From: Chloroflexota bacterium
Lineage (GTDB): Bacteria; Chloroflexota; UBA11872
NCBI GenBank assembly: GCA_026706485.1
Contig: JAPOYR010000011.1
Location: 310,001 to 374,000 of the forward strand
Direction of reading: 5' to 3'
DNA length: 64,000 bases
A program made the translations under genes and the position numbers. Every line of letters begins with the position of its first letter. Position 1 is the stretch's first letter. The notes beneath the pieces are model-generated. The model saw nothing but the letters and a program-made list of their open reading frames with translations, was not told where the DNA came from and made no database searches. Shown here in pieces: positions 8,348-17,420 of this stretch.

Positions 8348-9454
8348 ATGAGCCATCCCCTACGCGTCGCGATGATCACCGAGCCCACATCCTGGCATCG
8401 GCAGAAGTTGATCGACGCGCTCTCTGCCGACGAGATCGGCGAGGTCGCCGTGGCCGACGCCACGGGAGAGACGTTCGACGAGGTGCGCGACGGCGCGGGC
8501 CCCAAGCTGCAAGCGACCTATACCGATCTGGACCGAATGTTGCGCCAGTTCAAGCCCGACGCCGCGCTGGTCACCCTGGAGCCCTGGCGCATGCCGGCCG
8601 CCATCAAGCAGGCGCTCGAGGCCGGCGTGCACGTCTATCACGAGAAGCCGGGTTACGTGGACATCGAGGACTACCGCGAAATCACCCGGCTCGCGCGCAG
8701 CCGCAACCTCCATCTCTGCATCGCCTATTTGTCGCGGATGATCCCGGTGGTTCAGGAAGCCCGCCGCATCGTGTCGGAGGGGTTGCTCGGCGACCTCTTC
8801 TCATTCCAGGCCCACTTCATCGCCGACCAAGAGCGGATCCGGCAGGACCCGGCGGATCGCTTCGAGTACGACCACGCGGCCGGCGGCTGGTTCTTCTCCA
8901 AGGAGAAGGGCGGCGGCGGGCACCTGACCATCCTGGGCTGCCACTACCTCGACATGCTGCGATACGTCAGCGGCTCGGACTTCACCTCGGTCGTCGCCAT
9001 GTGCAAGAACGTCGGCGGCGAGCCCATCACGGTGGAGGACGCGGCGGCGTTGACCATTGAGTTCGACAACGGCATGATCGGCAACTTCAACGCGGGCTTC
9101 TACACTAGCAAGGCCGAATATGCGTCGCAGCGTCACAGCGACATCACGATCTGGGGTCGCGACGGCTGGCTGAGCTTCAATCCCAGCGCGGAGGTGGCCG
9201 GCGTGCCGCTGCAATGGGCGTCGCAGCGGGGCGTTCACGCTAGCGCGCCGCTCAAGACCGTGACCTATGACGCCGCCGATGCCACCGCCGAGGTCTATCC
9301 GTTGCTCGTCCAGGCCTTCCTTCGTGCGTGCCAGGGCGAAGGGCCGTCTCCCCTCGCGCCGGAAGACGGCTTGTGGGTGGCGGAGTGCACTCAGGCCGCC
9401 TACACGGCCGCCGAGACCGGCCGCATCCAGCAGGTGGCGATCCCGGCGGGTTAG
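8348..9454 (+). CDS. Gfo/Idh/MocA family NAD(P)-dependent oxidoreductase
   Basis: A 368-residue protein. The N-terminal Rossmann domain is followed by the signature YHEKPGYV (about 97-104, the EKP motif with its catalytic Lys). The C-terminal domain contains GGGGHLTILGCHYLDML, where the His is the usual catalytic partner. The family oxidises or reduces sugars, inositols and related cyclic compounds; the substrate is not identifiable. The chosen ATG at 8348 begins a normal Rossmann strand (LRVAMI). The open frame runs much further upstream but through the tRNA and the glycosyltransferase gene. Confidence 0.9.
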   Translation: MSHPLRVAMITEPTSWHRQKLIDALSADEIGEVAVADATGETFDEVRDGAGPKLQATYTDLDRMLRQFKPDAALVTLEPWRMPAAIKQALEAGVHVYHEKPGYVDIEDYREITRLARSRNLHLCIAYLSRMIPVVQEARRIVSEGLLGDLFSFQAHFIADQERIRQDPADRFEYDHAAGGWFFSKEKGGGGHLTILGCHYLDMLRYVSGSDFTSVVAMCKNVGGEPITVEDAAALTIEFDNGMIGNFNAGFYTSKAEYASQRHSDITIWGRDGWLSFNPSAEVAGVPLQWASQRGVHASAPLKTVTYDAADATAEVYPLLVQAFLRACQGEGPSPLAPEDGLWVAECTQAAYTAAETGRIQQVAIPAG

Positions 9455-9504
9455 CTACGGGGCCTGCGTGCCCTGTTGTGTGTGTCCGGTCGCAAAGTCT
9501 CGAT

Positions 9505-9566
9505 CCGTTCGTGGTGAGCTTGTCGAACCATGAACGGCGCCCTTCGACTCCGCTCAGGGCGAACGG
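9505..9566. repeat. intergenic imperfect inverted repeat
   Basis: The left arm CCGTTCGTGGTGAGCTTG (from 9505) and the right arm ending CGCTCAGGGCGAACGG (to 9566) are imperfect complements around a short ATGAACGGC spacer. Repeats of this kind are common between genes in many bacteria. It lies between the convergent oxidoreductase and Rieske genes, so it could also act as a terminator. Confidence 0.6.
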
Positions 9567-9634
9567 GCGTAGCTGGGAGGACCGGATGCGTGACCCAAGA
9601 TCGCGGGAGGCGCATCCAGCAAAACAGGGGCCTC

Positions 9635-10012
9635 CTACCCGAGCGTGAGCACCACGTCGCCGTCTTCCACAGCGACCGGATAGGTCTTGGCGCGCATCGA
9701 CGGGTCGTAGAGCGCGCAGCCGGTGGCGATGTCGAATTCCCAGTTGTGAAACGGGCATTTCAAGATCTCGGCCTCGCGCTCAAACTCGAAGTGCCCGACG
9801 CCGTTCGAGATCACGTGGGGTCGAATCACGCCGCGGCCCAGCGGTCCGCCGGAGTGGGGGCACCGATTGCGCATCGCGTAGAACCGCCCACCCACATTGA
9901 AGACCATGACGCCGTTTTCCCCGCCCACGGGGACCTCGCGGCGGCTCCCGGGCGGCAGGTCGTCGACGCGGCATACGACATGCCGCCGCGTCCTAGATGC
10001 CGAAGAGCTCAC
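9635..10012 (-). CDS. Rieske 2Fe-2S ferredoxin-like protein
   Basis: A 125-residue single-domain Rieske protein. The cluster ligands are Cys51 and His53 (CPHSGGPL) and Cys86 and His89 (CPFHNWEFD). These have the C-x-H / C-x2-H form, with an insert between the two boxes longer than usual for ferredoxin-type Rieske proteins. No signal or transmembrane segment is seen, so it is a soluble electron carrier. It starts with GTG inside the last 20 bp of the amidohydrolase gene, so the two are probably translated together. Its partner oxygenase is not adjacent. Confidence 0.92.
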   Translation of the reverse strand: MSSSASRTRRHVVCRVDDLPPGSRREVPVGGENGVMVFNVGGRFYAMRNRCPHSGGPLGRGVIRPHVISNGVGHFEFEREAEILKCPFHNWEFDIATGCALYDPSMRAKTYPVAVEDGDVVLTLG

Positions 10013-11102
10013 GCGCGGTCTCGCCGAAGATGCGCGGGCGCAAATCGCGCGGAATCATGGCGGCCGCGGCGCGGGGCTCGTCCCAATCCCAGTGGGGGAA
10101 GTCGCTGGCATAGACCAGCACCTCCTCGGCGTGCGCCCAGTCGAGGAATGTCCCCATGTCCTCACGCCGCGGCGGCTGCTCCAACGGCTGGGTGCCCACC
10201 CGCACGTGCTCGCGGAAGTACTCGCTGGGCAGGCGCTTGACCCAGGGCGTGGTATCGCGCAGGCCCTTCCAGTCAGCGTCGAAATGCCACAGCAACCCGG
10301 GAATCCACCAGGTGTCGACCTCGATGAACAGCCAGCGGAGGCTCGGGAACTTCTCGAATACGCCCTCGCATATGAGGCTCACCACGTGCGCCTGGGCGAT
10401 CTGCGGACGGGCCATTCGCATCTCGAGGTAGTAGGACGGATATCCCGCGGCCGTCGGCGGGTTCGTGACGCCGGCGCCCTCGCCGCCGAAGTGGGTCATC
10501 ATCACCAGGCCGTGCTCGGCCGCCGCCTCGTAAATCGGGTGATAGAAGCGGTTGCCATAGGGGTGCCGCGCGCCGGCGGGCAGCATCACGGCGACCACGG
10601 CCGGGTGGTCGCCCAGGCGCCGGATTTCCTCGGCCGCCTGCGCGGGATCGTTGGGACACACCGCCAGCGTCATGCGATAGCGCGGGTCCACCGACACCCA
10701 GGTGTCGAGCGTCCAGTCGTTGAAGGCGCGGGCCAGCGCCGAGGCGTAGTCCACGTTCGAGATCCCAACGACCCCGTAGACGCTGCCTCCAGTGAGGACC
10801 GCCACGTCGACCTGGTAGGGGTCCAGGTGCTCCTGCACCGTGAACTCGGCGAAGTTGGTCTCGCGCGTTACCTCGAGGTCGGCGCGATAACCCAAGATGT
10901 TCGGCACGTTGGTGTAGCTGAGCCCGGGCAGCATCGGGCCGAAATCCCGAATCTGCTCAACGTACTGCCGCGGGAGATACGGGAACACGTCGTCGATCTG
11001 GTGCCAGATGTGGTGCACATCACAATCGACGATGAACGGCGCCAGCTTCGGTCCACGGGTCGGGGTCGGCGGCGCTTCCGGCTTGACGTCAACGGCGCCC
11101 AT
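9993..11102 (-). CDS. amidohydrolase family protein (ACMSD-like metal-dependent hydrolase)
   Basis: A 369-residue TIM-barrel protein of the amidohydrolase-2 (PF04909) type. It shows an N-terminal metal motif FIVDCDVHHIW, a central MMTHFGGEG His, and the C-terminal ASDFPHWD with the catalytic Asp. Relatives are decarboxylases or hydrolases of aromatic or muconate-type acids. The ATG at 11102 has a GGAGG SD 5-6 bp upstream. It is the first gene of a two-gene unit with the overlapping Rieske protein, hinting at aromatic compound turnover. Confidence 0.9.
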   Translation of the reverse strand: MGAVDVKPEAPPTPTRGPKLAPFIVDCDVHHIWHQIDDVFPYLPRQYVEQIRDFGPMLPGLSYTNVPNILGYRADLEVTRETNFAEFTVQEHLDPYQVDVAVLTGGSVYGVVGISNVDYASALARAFNDWTLDTWVSVDPRYRMTLAVCPNDPAQAAEEIRRLGDHPAVVAVMLPAGARHPYGNRFYHPIYEAAAEHGLVMMTHFGGEGAGVTNPPTAAGYPSYYLEMRMARPQIAQAHVVSLICEGVFEKFPSLRWLFIEVDTWWIPGLLWHFDADWKGLRDTTPWVKRLPSEYFREHVRVGTQPLEQPPRREDMGTFLDWAHAEEVLVYASDFPHWDWDEPRAAAAMIPRDLRPRIFGETARELFGI

Positions 11103-11402
11103 GGCGCCCTCCGGCGAACATGTGCGGTTAGCCGATGGTAGCCGATGGACCCGTCTTCGTCCGGCGTAGGGGCGACCCTAGTGGTCGCCCGTTCGCGAAA
11201 TCCCGAAATCATGTCCGTCATTCCCGCCGAGCCTGTCCCGTACCCGATTCAGAGGAAACCTGTGCGCAGTTCCCTCAGAGGAGCCCGGAGATCGGGTCCG
11301 GTTCCACCTCCCTCGGGGAGAGGGCCAGGGTGAGGGCTCCGGCGGACAAGGCCTCGGCCGGAGGAATGCCGATAGAAGCCGACCGACCCTCGACCGTCGA
11401 CG
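11103..11402. other. 300-bp intergenic region filled with dispersed repeats
   Basis: No gene is supported here. The stretch holds a copy of the GTAGGGGCG palindrome (11166-11195, core GGCGACC/GGTCGCC) and a CTCCCTCGGGGAGAGGG palindrome followed by CCAGGGTGAGGG (about 11307-11336). A relative of the second element lies at 52831. It separates divergent 5' sequence of the amidohydrolase from the 3' end of the aldo/keto reductase gene. Confidence 0.6.
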
Positions 11403-12347
11403 CTAGTTCCCCAGCGCCTCCTCCAGGTGGCCGAAGACATCCCGCAGGCGGTGCTGATCCGACGCCGGCAGCGTGCCCCGCAAGAGCGCCGCGACGTTCG
11501 CGTCGAGGTGCTCGGGCCGCGACGTGCCCGTGAGCACGGTGTCGACCGCAGCGTGTTCGCGGACGAAGCGATAAGCGGCGTCCACCACCGACGTCACGTC
11601 GCCGTGTACCAGCCAGCCCAGCGGGTCCTCCGCCGGCACCGCGTCGCCTGGTAGCTGTCCGCGTTCGACGAGGTCGGCGATCACCTCGCGCAGGCGCTCG
11701 GGGATCGACAGCGCGCGACGCACCGCGATCATGATGATGACCCCGATATCTGCCGCCTGCGCCGCGGGAAGCACGTGCCGCTCCGCGCCCTGGTGCAGCA
11801 GGCTGTAGCCGACCATCAGCGTGTCGAAATGGTCGTCGGCGATGGCGCGGCGCAGCATGTCGTGCGCGGGGTCGTGGGTAAAGCGCTCGGTCACGCCGAC
11901 ATACCGAATCTTCCCCGCGGCCTGCGCTTCCTCGAGCACCGGCAGATGCCGCTCGATCACCTCGTCGTAGTGCTCGTCCTGCAGGCCGTGGATTTGCATG
12001 ACATCGATCACGTCCACCTTCAGGCGGGCGAGGGCCCGATCAATGGCGAGCGAAACGTCCGACGCTGCAATGACGCGCTCGTCACCGTCGCGGTAGGTGC
12101 ACTTGGTGGCGATGAGGTATTCGTCGCGCGGCACGCCGTCCAGCGCCTGTCCCAGCAGCGTTTCGCTGTCGCCGTAGCCCTGGGCCGTGTCGAAGAAGTT
12201 GACGCCGTGATCGAGCGCGCGCCGGACCAGGCGCCGAGCCGCCGCGGCGGTGGTCCCGCGATCTTGCCCGAAGCGGCTCGGCCCGCCGGTGCCCAGCGAC
12301 ACCAGCGACACCTCGAGCCCCGTGCGACCAAGCCGTCGGTATTCCAT
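11403..12347 (-). CDS. aldo/keto reductase
   Basis: A 314-residue aldo/keto reductase barrel with the full catalytic tetrad: Asp53 and Tyr58 (FFDTAQGYGD), Lys82 (IATKCTY) and His120 (VMQIHG). Substrate and coenzyme preference cannot be read directly; NADP(H) is usual for the family. The C-terminal part (TVLTGTSRPEHLDANV) is the usual cofactor-phosphate region. It lies downstream of the pncA-pncB pair on the same strand, with a 78-bp gap and no clear functional link. Confidence 0.92.
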   Translation of the reverse strand: MEYRRLGRTGLEVSLVSLGTGGPSRFGQDRGTTAAAARRLVRRALDHGVNFFDTAQGYGDSETLLGQALDGVPRDEYLIATKCTYRDGDERVIAASDVSLAIDRALARLKVDVIDVMQIHGLQDEHYDEVIERHLPVLEEAQAAGKIRYVGVTERFTHDPAHDMLRRAIADDHFDTLMVGYSLLHQGAERHVLPAAQAADIGVIIMIAVRRALSIPERLREVIADLVERGQLPGDAVPAEDPLGWLVHGDVTSVVDAAYRFVREHAAVDTVLTGTSRPEHLDANVAALLRGTLPASDQHRLRDVFGHLEEALGN

Positions 12348-12425
12348 CCGCTTGCGTCCGCCTGCGTTGAATGTTCCAGCCTACGCGCAGCTTCCAAGTC
12401 CTGGAAACTACAGTGCCGCGACCGG

Positions 12426-13766
12426 CTATTGCGCTTCCAACCAGCGCCGCGTGCGCGCGGCGGAATCCCGTAGGGCTGCGCTGATCTCGACCCGGTAGGG
12501 CGGCGCGGCCGGATCAAGTGAGCCGATGCGCGCCGGAAGCGCTGCCAGTGAGCGTTGGGCGTGAGTGCGAATCTCATCCAACGAGCGGCGGCCGGCTGGG
12601 AGCCGCTTGCCGTCGCGCATCACCGGCTTCAGTAGCGGCTGCCCATCGGCTTGCTCGCCGGCAAGCCCGAGGACATCGTGCGTCGCGCTGCCGCCGTCGA
12701 ACTGCCGGAAGACCTGCTTAGGATCGGGGAGCGTCGACTTCTCGGCGGCCAGCTTCATGCGTCCGAGTCCGTCGTAGGCCACCAGCTTGTAGACCACGTC
12801 CAAGCACGGCGCATCTTCGGAGACTGCCAGCGCGGCGCCGACGCCGAAGCTGTCGATGGGCGCTCCGTCGGCGACGAGGCGGGCGATCTCCTGCTCATCG
12901 AGATTGCCGCTGGCGATAATTTGGACGTGGGTCAGTCCGGCTGCATCCAGCTGCCGGCGGGTTCGACGCGCGTGCGCGGCCAGATCTCCCGAGTCCAGCC
13001 GAACGGCGGCCGGCGCGGCGCCGTCGGGCTCGCGCACAAGCTCGATGACCGTGGCTATGCCCGTCTCGACGTCGTAGGTATCGACCAGCAGCGCTGCCGT
13101 GGGAAACGTCGCCATGAAGCGCCGGAATGCCTCGCGCTCGCGGTCGTGGGCTTGCACGAAGCTGTGCGCCATCGTCCCGGCCACGGGGATGCCGAAAGCC
13201 TGCCCCGCCGCAACGTTTGACGTGGCCTCCACGCCAGCGACGTAGGCCGCCCGGGAGGCCGCGAGCGAGGCATCGGCGCCGTGCGCGTGCCGCAAGCCGA
13301 AGTCGATGACCGACCGTCCATCGGCCGCCGCCACGACGCGCGCCGCCTTCGAAGCCACCGCGGTGGGCAACTGGACGAGATTGAGCAGCCGGGTCTCGAC
13401 GAGCTGGGCCTCGGGCAGCGGCGCCTGCACCCGCAGCAGCGGCTCGTTGGCGAAGAATGGCGTGCCCTCGGGCACCGCGTCCACGCTCCCCGAAAACCGG
13501 AATCCGCGCAGATAGTCGAGAAACTCAGCCGAGAAGCGCCCCAGGGATTCCAGGTAGTCGATGTCCGAGGCCTCGAATCGAAGGTGCTCCAGGTAGTCGA
13601 GGGCCGCGTCCAGGCCGGCGGCGATCAGGAAATTCCGATTCGGCGGCAAGCGCCGCGTGAATAGCTCGAACGTCGCCGGCGCCCGCATGCCGTGCTCCAG
13701 GTACGCCTGGAGCATGGTGAGCTGGTAGAGGTCGGTGACGAGTCCCTGGGCGGAAGGCGCGGCCAT
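12426..13766 (-). CDS. pncB: nicotinate phosphoribosyltransferase
   Basis: A 446-residue NAPRTase, which makes nicotinate mononucleotide from nicotinate and PRPP. Family features are the N-terminal LVTDLYQLTMLQAYLEHG, SKAARVVAAADGRSVIDFGLRHAHG (about residues 138-162), VAGTMAHSFVQ with the catalytic His region, and VRLDSGDLAAHA for phosphoribosyl binding. It follows the nicotinamidase gene by 12 bp. Together they form the two-step salvage route nicotinamide to nicotinate to NaMN. No clear SD precedes the start, consistent with coupling to pncA. Confidence 0.95.
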   Translation of the reverse strand: MAAPSAQGLVTDLYQLTMLQAYLEHGMRAPATFELFTRRLPPNRNFLIAAGLDAALDYLEHLRFEASDIDYLESLGRFSAEFLDYLRGFRFSGSVDAVPEGTPFFANEPLLRVQAPLPEAQLVETRLLNLVQLPTAVASKAARVVAAADGRSVIDFGLRHAHGADASLAASRAAYVAGVEATSNVAAGQAFGIPVAGTMAHSFVQAHDREREAFRRFMATFPTAALLVDTYDVETGIATVIELVREPDGAAPAAVRLDSGDLAAHARRTRRQLDAAGLTHVQIIASGNLDEQEIARLVADGAPIDSFGVGAALAVSEDAPCLDVVYKLVAYDGLGRMKLAAEKSTLPDPKQVFRQFDGGSATHDVLGLAGEQADGQPLLKPVMRDGKRLPAGRRSLDEIRTHAQRSLAALPARIGSLDPAAPPYRVEISAALRDSAARTRRWLEAQ

Positions 13767-13778
13767 CGAGAGCCGCGG

Positions 13779-14357
13779 CTAGCTCACGTCGTCGGTGACG
13801 GCGCCCGCCGAGCGCATGTCGTCCAGCGCGCGGGACCCATCGCCCGGCTGCACCTCGACCGCACGGGTGGCGCTCAAGATGAGGTGGACGGGCAGGCCAA
13901 CAATGCGCCGCGCGTCGAGCACGCTGGCGCGCACGCAGTAATCCAGGGCCAGCCCGCCGACCCACAGTCGTTCGATGCCGGCGGCGCGAAGCTGCGCGTC
14001 AAGGTCGGTGCCCTCGAATGCGGAGTAGGCCTCATGTCCCGCATCCGTCCCCTTGTCGATGACGGTGGCCGAATCGGGCAGGGCGAGATTGCGATGAAAG
14101 CCTGCGCCGTCCGTCTCCGCCACGCAGTGCGACGGCCACGGTCCGCCCTGCTCCTGGAAGCTCACGTGGTCGGGCGGATGCCAGTCGCGCGAGGCGAAGA
14201 CGGCCGCGCCGGCAGCGTGGGCCGCGTCGATCCACCGGTTCAGCACCGGCACCACGGCGTCGCCGTCCGGCACCGCCAGGGCGCCGCCGGGACAGAAGTC
14301 CCGCTGCACGTCGACGATGAGCAGCGCGTCGGAGGCTCGCAGTTTCGGCGGGTTCAT
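13779..14357 (-). CDS. pncA: nicotinamidase
   Basis: A 192-residue isochorismatase-fold amidase. The catalytic triad is visible as Asp16 (IVDVQRDF), Lys102 (IDKGTD) and Cys141 (ALDYCVRAS). Zinc ligands are Asp58, His60 and His64 (DWHPPDH). The GTDAGHEAYSAFEGT segment is typical of PncA rather than of other isochorismatases. It hydrolyses nicotinamide to nicotinate for the adjacent pncB product. Confidence 0.95.
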   Translation of the reverse strand: MNPPKLRASDALLIVDVQRDFCPGGALAVPDGDAVVPVLNRWIDAAHAAGAAVFASRDWHPPDHVSFQEQGGPWPSHCVAETDGAGFHRNLALPDSATVIDKGTDAGHEAYSAFEGTDLDAQLRAAGIERLWVGGLALDYCVRASVLDARRIVGLPVHLILSATRAVEVQPGDGSRALDDMRSAGAVTDDVS

Positions 14358-14375
14358 GCGACGCGCCTAACCTGA

Positions 14376-14449
14376 TGGCTGGGGTAGATGGATTCGAACC
14401 ACCGCTTCACGGTCCAGAGCCGCGCGTCCTACCACTAGACGATACCCCA
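14376..14449 (-). tRNA. tRNA-Gln (CTG)
   Basis: Read on the minus strand: acceptor TGGGGTA pairs with TACCCCA, and the D arm is GTCTAGTGGTAGGAC. The anticodon stem CGCGG/CCGTG encloses loop CTCTGGA, giving anticodon CTG. The T arm is GGTGG-TTCGAAT-CCATC, with discriminator G and an encoded CCA. It lies between pncA and the HAD gene. Confidence 0.95.
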
Positions 14450-14514
14450 GGAGCGGGTTTGCCCAGGGCCGAACATAGCACCCGCAATGGAGCCAACGCG
14501 GCTAGCATAGGGGA

Positions 14515-15246
14515 ATGAATCGGCCTCTGCGCGGTCCTTACCGCGTCGTGCTCTGCGACGTGGGGGAGACCCTGGTGCACTACAAACGCAGCTTCTCCGC
14601 CACCATTTCGGCGGAGGCTGAGCGGCTTGGGGCGCAAGTGGCGATGAGCGAGGTTCGCCGCATTGGCGACGAGGAGTACGACCGCGCCATCCGGAATCCG
14701 GCCGCGCGCGGCAGCAGCGCCGACGCCGATCGATCCAAGGCATTCTGGCAGGGCATGTACACCGCCATGGGCCGACGCCTGGGCGTCAGCGATCCCGCGG
14801 TGCTGGCCCAGCGGCTGTTCGACGAGTTCACGACCGTGGAGTCGTACGCCGCCATCGACGGCGCCCGCGAAGCCCTGACGCGGATTCGCGCGGCGGGGTT
14901 GAAGCTCGTGGCGGCGTCGAACTGGGAGCCCTGGCTGCTGGATCTGCTCGACCATCTCGAGCTGCGCGAGTCCTTCGACGCGCTGGCGGTGTCTGGACTC
15001 ATCGGCGTCGAGAAGCCGGACGCGGCGTTCTTCGAACGCACGCTGGAGATTGCCGGGGCCACGCCTGACGAGACCGTGCACATCGGCGACAGCTTCTACG
15101 CCGACGTGCAGGGCGCGTGGGGCGCCGGCCTGGATGCGATCTGGATCAACTGGCACAACCGGCCGGCACAGGCTTGCCCCACGGTCGAGACCATTGGGGC
15201 GGCCGCGGACGCCGTCATCGCGGCCAGCGAAAACGGGGCCGCGTGA
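14515..15246 (+). CDS. HAD superfamily hydrolase with altered motif I
   Basis: A 243-residue HAD phosphatase-like protein. Motif I is CDVGETL: the nucleophile is Asp15, but the second aspartate of DxDxT is Gly17, with Glu18 next to it. Motif II is AASNWE, motif III is VEKPD and motif IV is HIGDSFYADVQGA. REG-2/HDHD3-like HADs often carry such changes. Without the general acid/base the phosphatase rate may be low or the role different. Its stop overlaps the start of the Nudix gene (GTGA), so the two are co-translated. Confidence 0.9.
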   Translation: MNRPLRGPYRVVLCDVGETLVHYKRSFSATISAEAERLGAQVAMSEVRRIGDEEYDRAIRNPAARGSSADADRSKAFWQGMYTAMGRRLGVSDPAVLAQRLFDEFTTVESYAAIDGAREALTRIRAAGLKLVAASNWEPWLLDLLDHLELRESFDALAVSGLIGVEKPDAAFFERTLEIAGATPDETVHIGDSFYADVQGAWGAGLDAIWINWHNRPAQACPTVETIGAAADAVIAASENGAA

Positions 15247-15788
15247 ACCTCGAGTGGGAAACGATCCGGTCGCAGGTGGCCTGGCGCGGGCGCTTCCCCG
15301 TGCTGGTGGACGAAATCCGTTCGCTGGAAGACGCGCGCGAGATGACCTACACCTACCTTGGCATCGGCGTCGGCGCGGTGGTCGTCCTGGCGCTGGACGA
15401 TGCCGACCGGGCCATCTGCGTCCGTCAATACCGCCACCCGATGCGCCGCGTGGTGCGGGAGCTACCGGCCGGCCACATCGATCGGGGCGAGGACCGGACC
15501 CTGGCCGCACATCGCGAATTCGAGGAAGAAACCGGCCTGCGCCTGGGACACCTGGAGCACCTGGGCAGCTACGTCCCCGTCCCGTCGCTGGCCGATTTCT
15601 CGATGCACATGTATTTCGGCCACACCCTCACGCCGGGCCGACAACAGCTCGACGAAAACGAGCTGTTGGAGATCGAGCGCGTTCCCATCAAGGACCTCCA
15701 CCAGGCCATCCTCGAAGGCCGCGAGCCCGTCGTCTCGATGAACTACACCGTGCTGTTCGCCGCTGCGCGGGGTTGGTTGCCGCTTTAG
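15243..15788 (+). CDS. Nudix hydrolase (ADP-ribose pyrophosphatase-like)
   Basis: A 181-residue protein with an exact Nudix box: G77, E83, then REFEEETGL at 91-99, fitting Gx5Ex7REUxEExGU. The N-terminal strands and the PAGHIDRGED context resemble ADP-ribose pyrophosphatases, which split nucleoside diphosphates linked to another moiety. The start is the GTG at 15243, overlapping the HAD stop by 4 bp; the longer upstream frame is antisense-free but inside the HAD gene and not homologous. ADP-ribose cleavage would fit the nearby NAD salvage genes, but that link is inference. Confidence 0.9.
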   Translation: MNLEWETIRSQVAWRGRFPVLVDEIRSLEDAREMTYTYLGIGVGAVVVLALDDADRAICVRQYRHPMRRVVRELPAGHIDRGEDRTLAAHREFEEETGLRLGHLEHLGSYVPVPSLADFSMHMYFGHTLTPGRQQLDENELLEIERVPIKDLHQAILEGREPVVSMNYTVLFAAARGWLPL

Positions 15789-15955
15789 GCGCTGCGACGG
15801 CGCCGACCGCCCGACCCTATTTCGAAGACGAAGTTAAACCCCGAACGTGTATAAAAACTCCGGTCGCCAATCCGCAGCGGGCGTCCCTGGCGGCGGCCAC
15901 TTAGTACGCTGGCGCGCGGATCCGACCACCTTCCACCTCGAGGATTGACCCCACG

Positions 15956-17413
15956 ATGACCTCTGGCATGCGGGTGCGGATGGCGCCGAGTCCGACCGGC
16001 GACATCCACATTGGCAACGCGCGCACGGCACTGATGAACTACCTGCTGGCGCGGCAGTCGGGCGGCACCTTCATCCTGCGCGTCGAGGACACGGATCGCG
16101 AGCGCAGCGATGCGCAGAAGGAGGCCGGCATCTACGACGGCCTGCGCTGGCTGTCGCTGGACTGGGACGAGGGCCCGAACGTCGGCGGTCCCTACGGACC
16201 GTATCGACAGAGCGAGCGCCACGAGGTGCACCGCGAGGCCATCGAGGCGCTGCTGGCGTCGAACGCGGCCTACTACGACTACACGACCGCCGAGGAGCGC
16301 GCGGCGGAGCGCGAGGCCCAAATCGCTCGCGGCCAGACGCCACGCTACAGCGGGAGCGGTCGCTCCTTGACCTCTGCCCAGATCGCCGAGCGGCAGGCGG
16401 CGGGCGTGGTGCCGGCGGTGCGGTTTGCCTCCGGTTCGGGCGCGGTTGGGTTCGATGACGGAGTGTTCGGACCTCTCACGACCGACGCCTCGGAGATCGA
16501 GGACTTCGTGATCGCCCGCGGCGATGGCACGGCCCTCTACAACATGGCCGTGGTGGCCGACGACCGCTCCATGGCGATCACCCACGTCGTGCGGGGCGCC
16601 GACCACACCTCCAACACGTTCCGCCAGGTGCTGCTCTATCGAGCCTTGGGATGGGAGCCGCCAAACTTCGCCCACCTGCCGCTGCTGCTCAACAAGCGGC
16701 GTCAGAAGCTCTCCAAGCGCGACGGCTCGCAGTGGCTGGGCGAATATCGGGCGCAGGGCTACCTTCCAGAGGCCGTGGTCAACTTCATGGTGTTTCTCGG
16801 CTGGTCGCCGGGTGACGAGCGCGAGCTGTTCAGCCTCGACGACCTGGTCGACGAGTTCAGCCTCCAGCGTGTCAATCGGGCCGACGCGGTGTACGACGTG
16901 CAGCGGCTGGATCACTTCAACGGCGTTTGGCTGCGGCAGCTGGACATGGACGCGCTGGCTGAGCGCGCGCTGCCGTTTGCCCGGGACGGCGGGCTGCAGG
17001 TGGACGAGTCGCAGCGGGACTATTTCCAGCAGGCGCTGGCGCTCGAGCAGGAGCGAATCGGCCACCTGAGTGACGTGCCGGACGTGATGGGGTTCTTCTT
17101 CGACGAGGACCTCGATCCCGACGTGGAGCTGATGCGATTCAAGCGCCACGACCGGGCCGAGACCGCTGCGGCACTGACGACCGTTGAAGGCCTGGTCCGC
17201 GAGCTGCCGGAGTACACGATCGAGGCGATCGAGACCATGCTGCGCGGACTGGCCGAGCGGCTGGGTTGGAAAACGGGCGACCTGTTCATGCCAATCCGGA
17301 TCGCCGTGACCGGGCGCCGCGCCACGCCGCCGCTGTTCGAGACGATGGCGGTGCTCGGCCGCGAGCGGTGCCTGGTGCGCCTGCAACGCGCGCGGGACAA
17401 GCTCGACGACTAA
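15956..17413 (+). CDS. gltX: glutamyl-tRNA synthetase
   Basis: A 485-residue class I aminoacyl-tRNA synthetase charging tRNA-Glu (or, if non-discriminating, also tRNA-Gln). The HIGH motif is HIGN at 18-21 within MAPSPTGDIHIGNAR; the KMSKS motif is KLSKR at 251-255. LRVEDTDRERS is diagnostic for GluRS. The C-terminal helical anticodon-binding region is present. Upstream DNA (15789-15955) contains TATAAA at about 15850 as a possible -10, without a convincing -35. A TTG-start GNAT gene follows after 7 bp. Confidence 0.97.
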   Translation: MTSGMRVRMAPSPTGDIHIGNARTALMNYLLARQSGGTFILRVEDTDRERSDAQKEAGIYDGLRWLSLDWDEGPNVGGPYGPYRQSERHEVHREAIEALLASNAAYYDYTTAEERAAEREAQIARGQTPRYSGSGRSLTSAQIAERQAAGVVPAVRFASGSGAVGFDDGVFGPLTTDASEIEDFVIARGDGTALYNMAVVADDRSMAITHVVRGADHTSNTFRQVLLYRALGWEPPNFAHLPLLLNKRRQKLSKRDGSQWLGEYRAQGYLPEAVVNFMVFLGWSPGDERELFSLDDLVDEFSLQRVNRADAVYDVQRLDHFNGVWLRQLDMDALAERALPFARDGGLQVDESQRDYFQQALALEQERIGHLSDVPDVMGFFFDEDLDPDVELMRFKRHDRAETAAALTTVEGLVRELPEYTIEAIETMLRGLAERLGWKTGDLFMPIRIAVTGRRATPPLFETMAVLGRERCLVRLQRARDKLDD

Positions 17414-17420
17414 TCCGCCC

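Noticed and set aside
12020..12577. Minus-strand frame upstream of the aldo/keto reductase as a separate gene
   Set aside because: It is the shifted-frame shadow of the aldo/keto reductase N-terminus and has no homologous features of its own.
15846..15856. TATAAAA as a gltX promoter -10
   Set aside because: No acceptable -35 lies 16-18 bp upstream and no extended -10 TG is correctly placed; kept only as a remark in the gltX entry.
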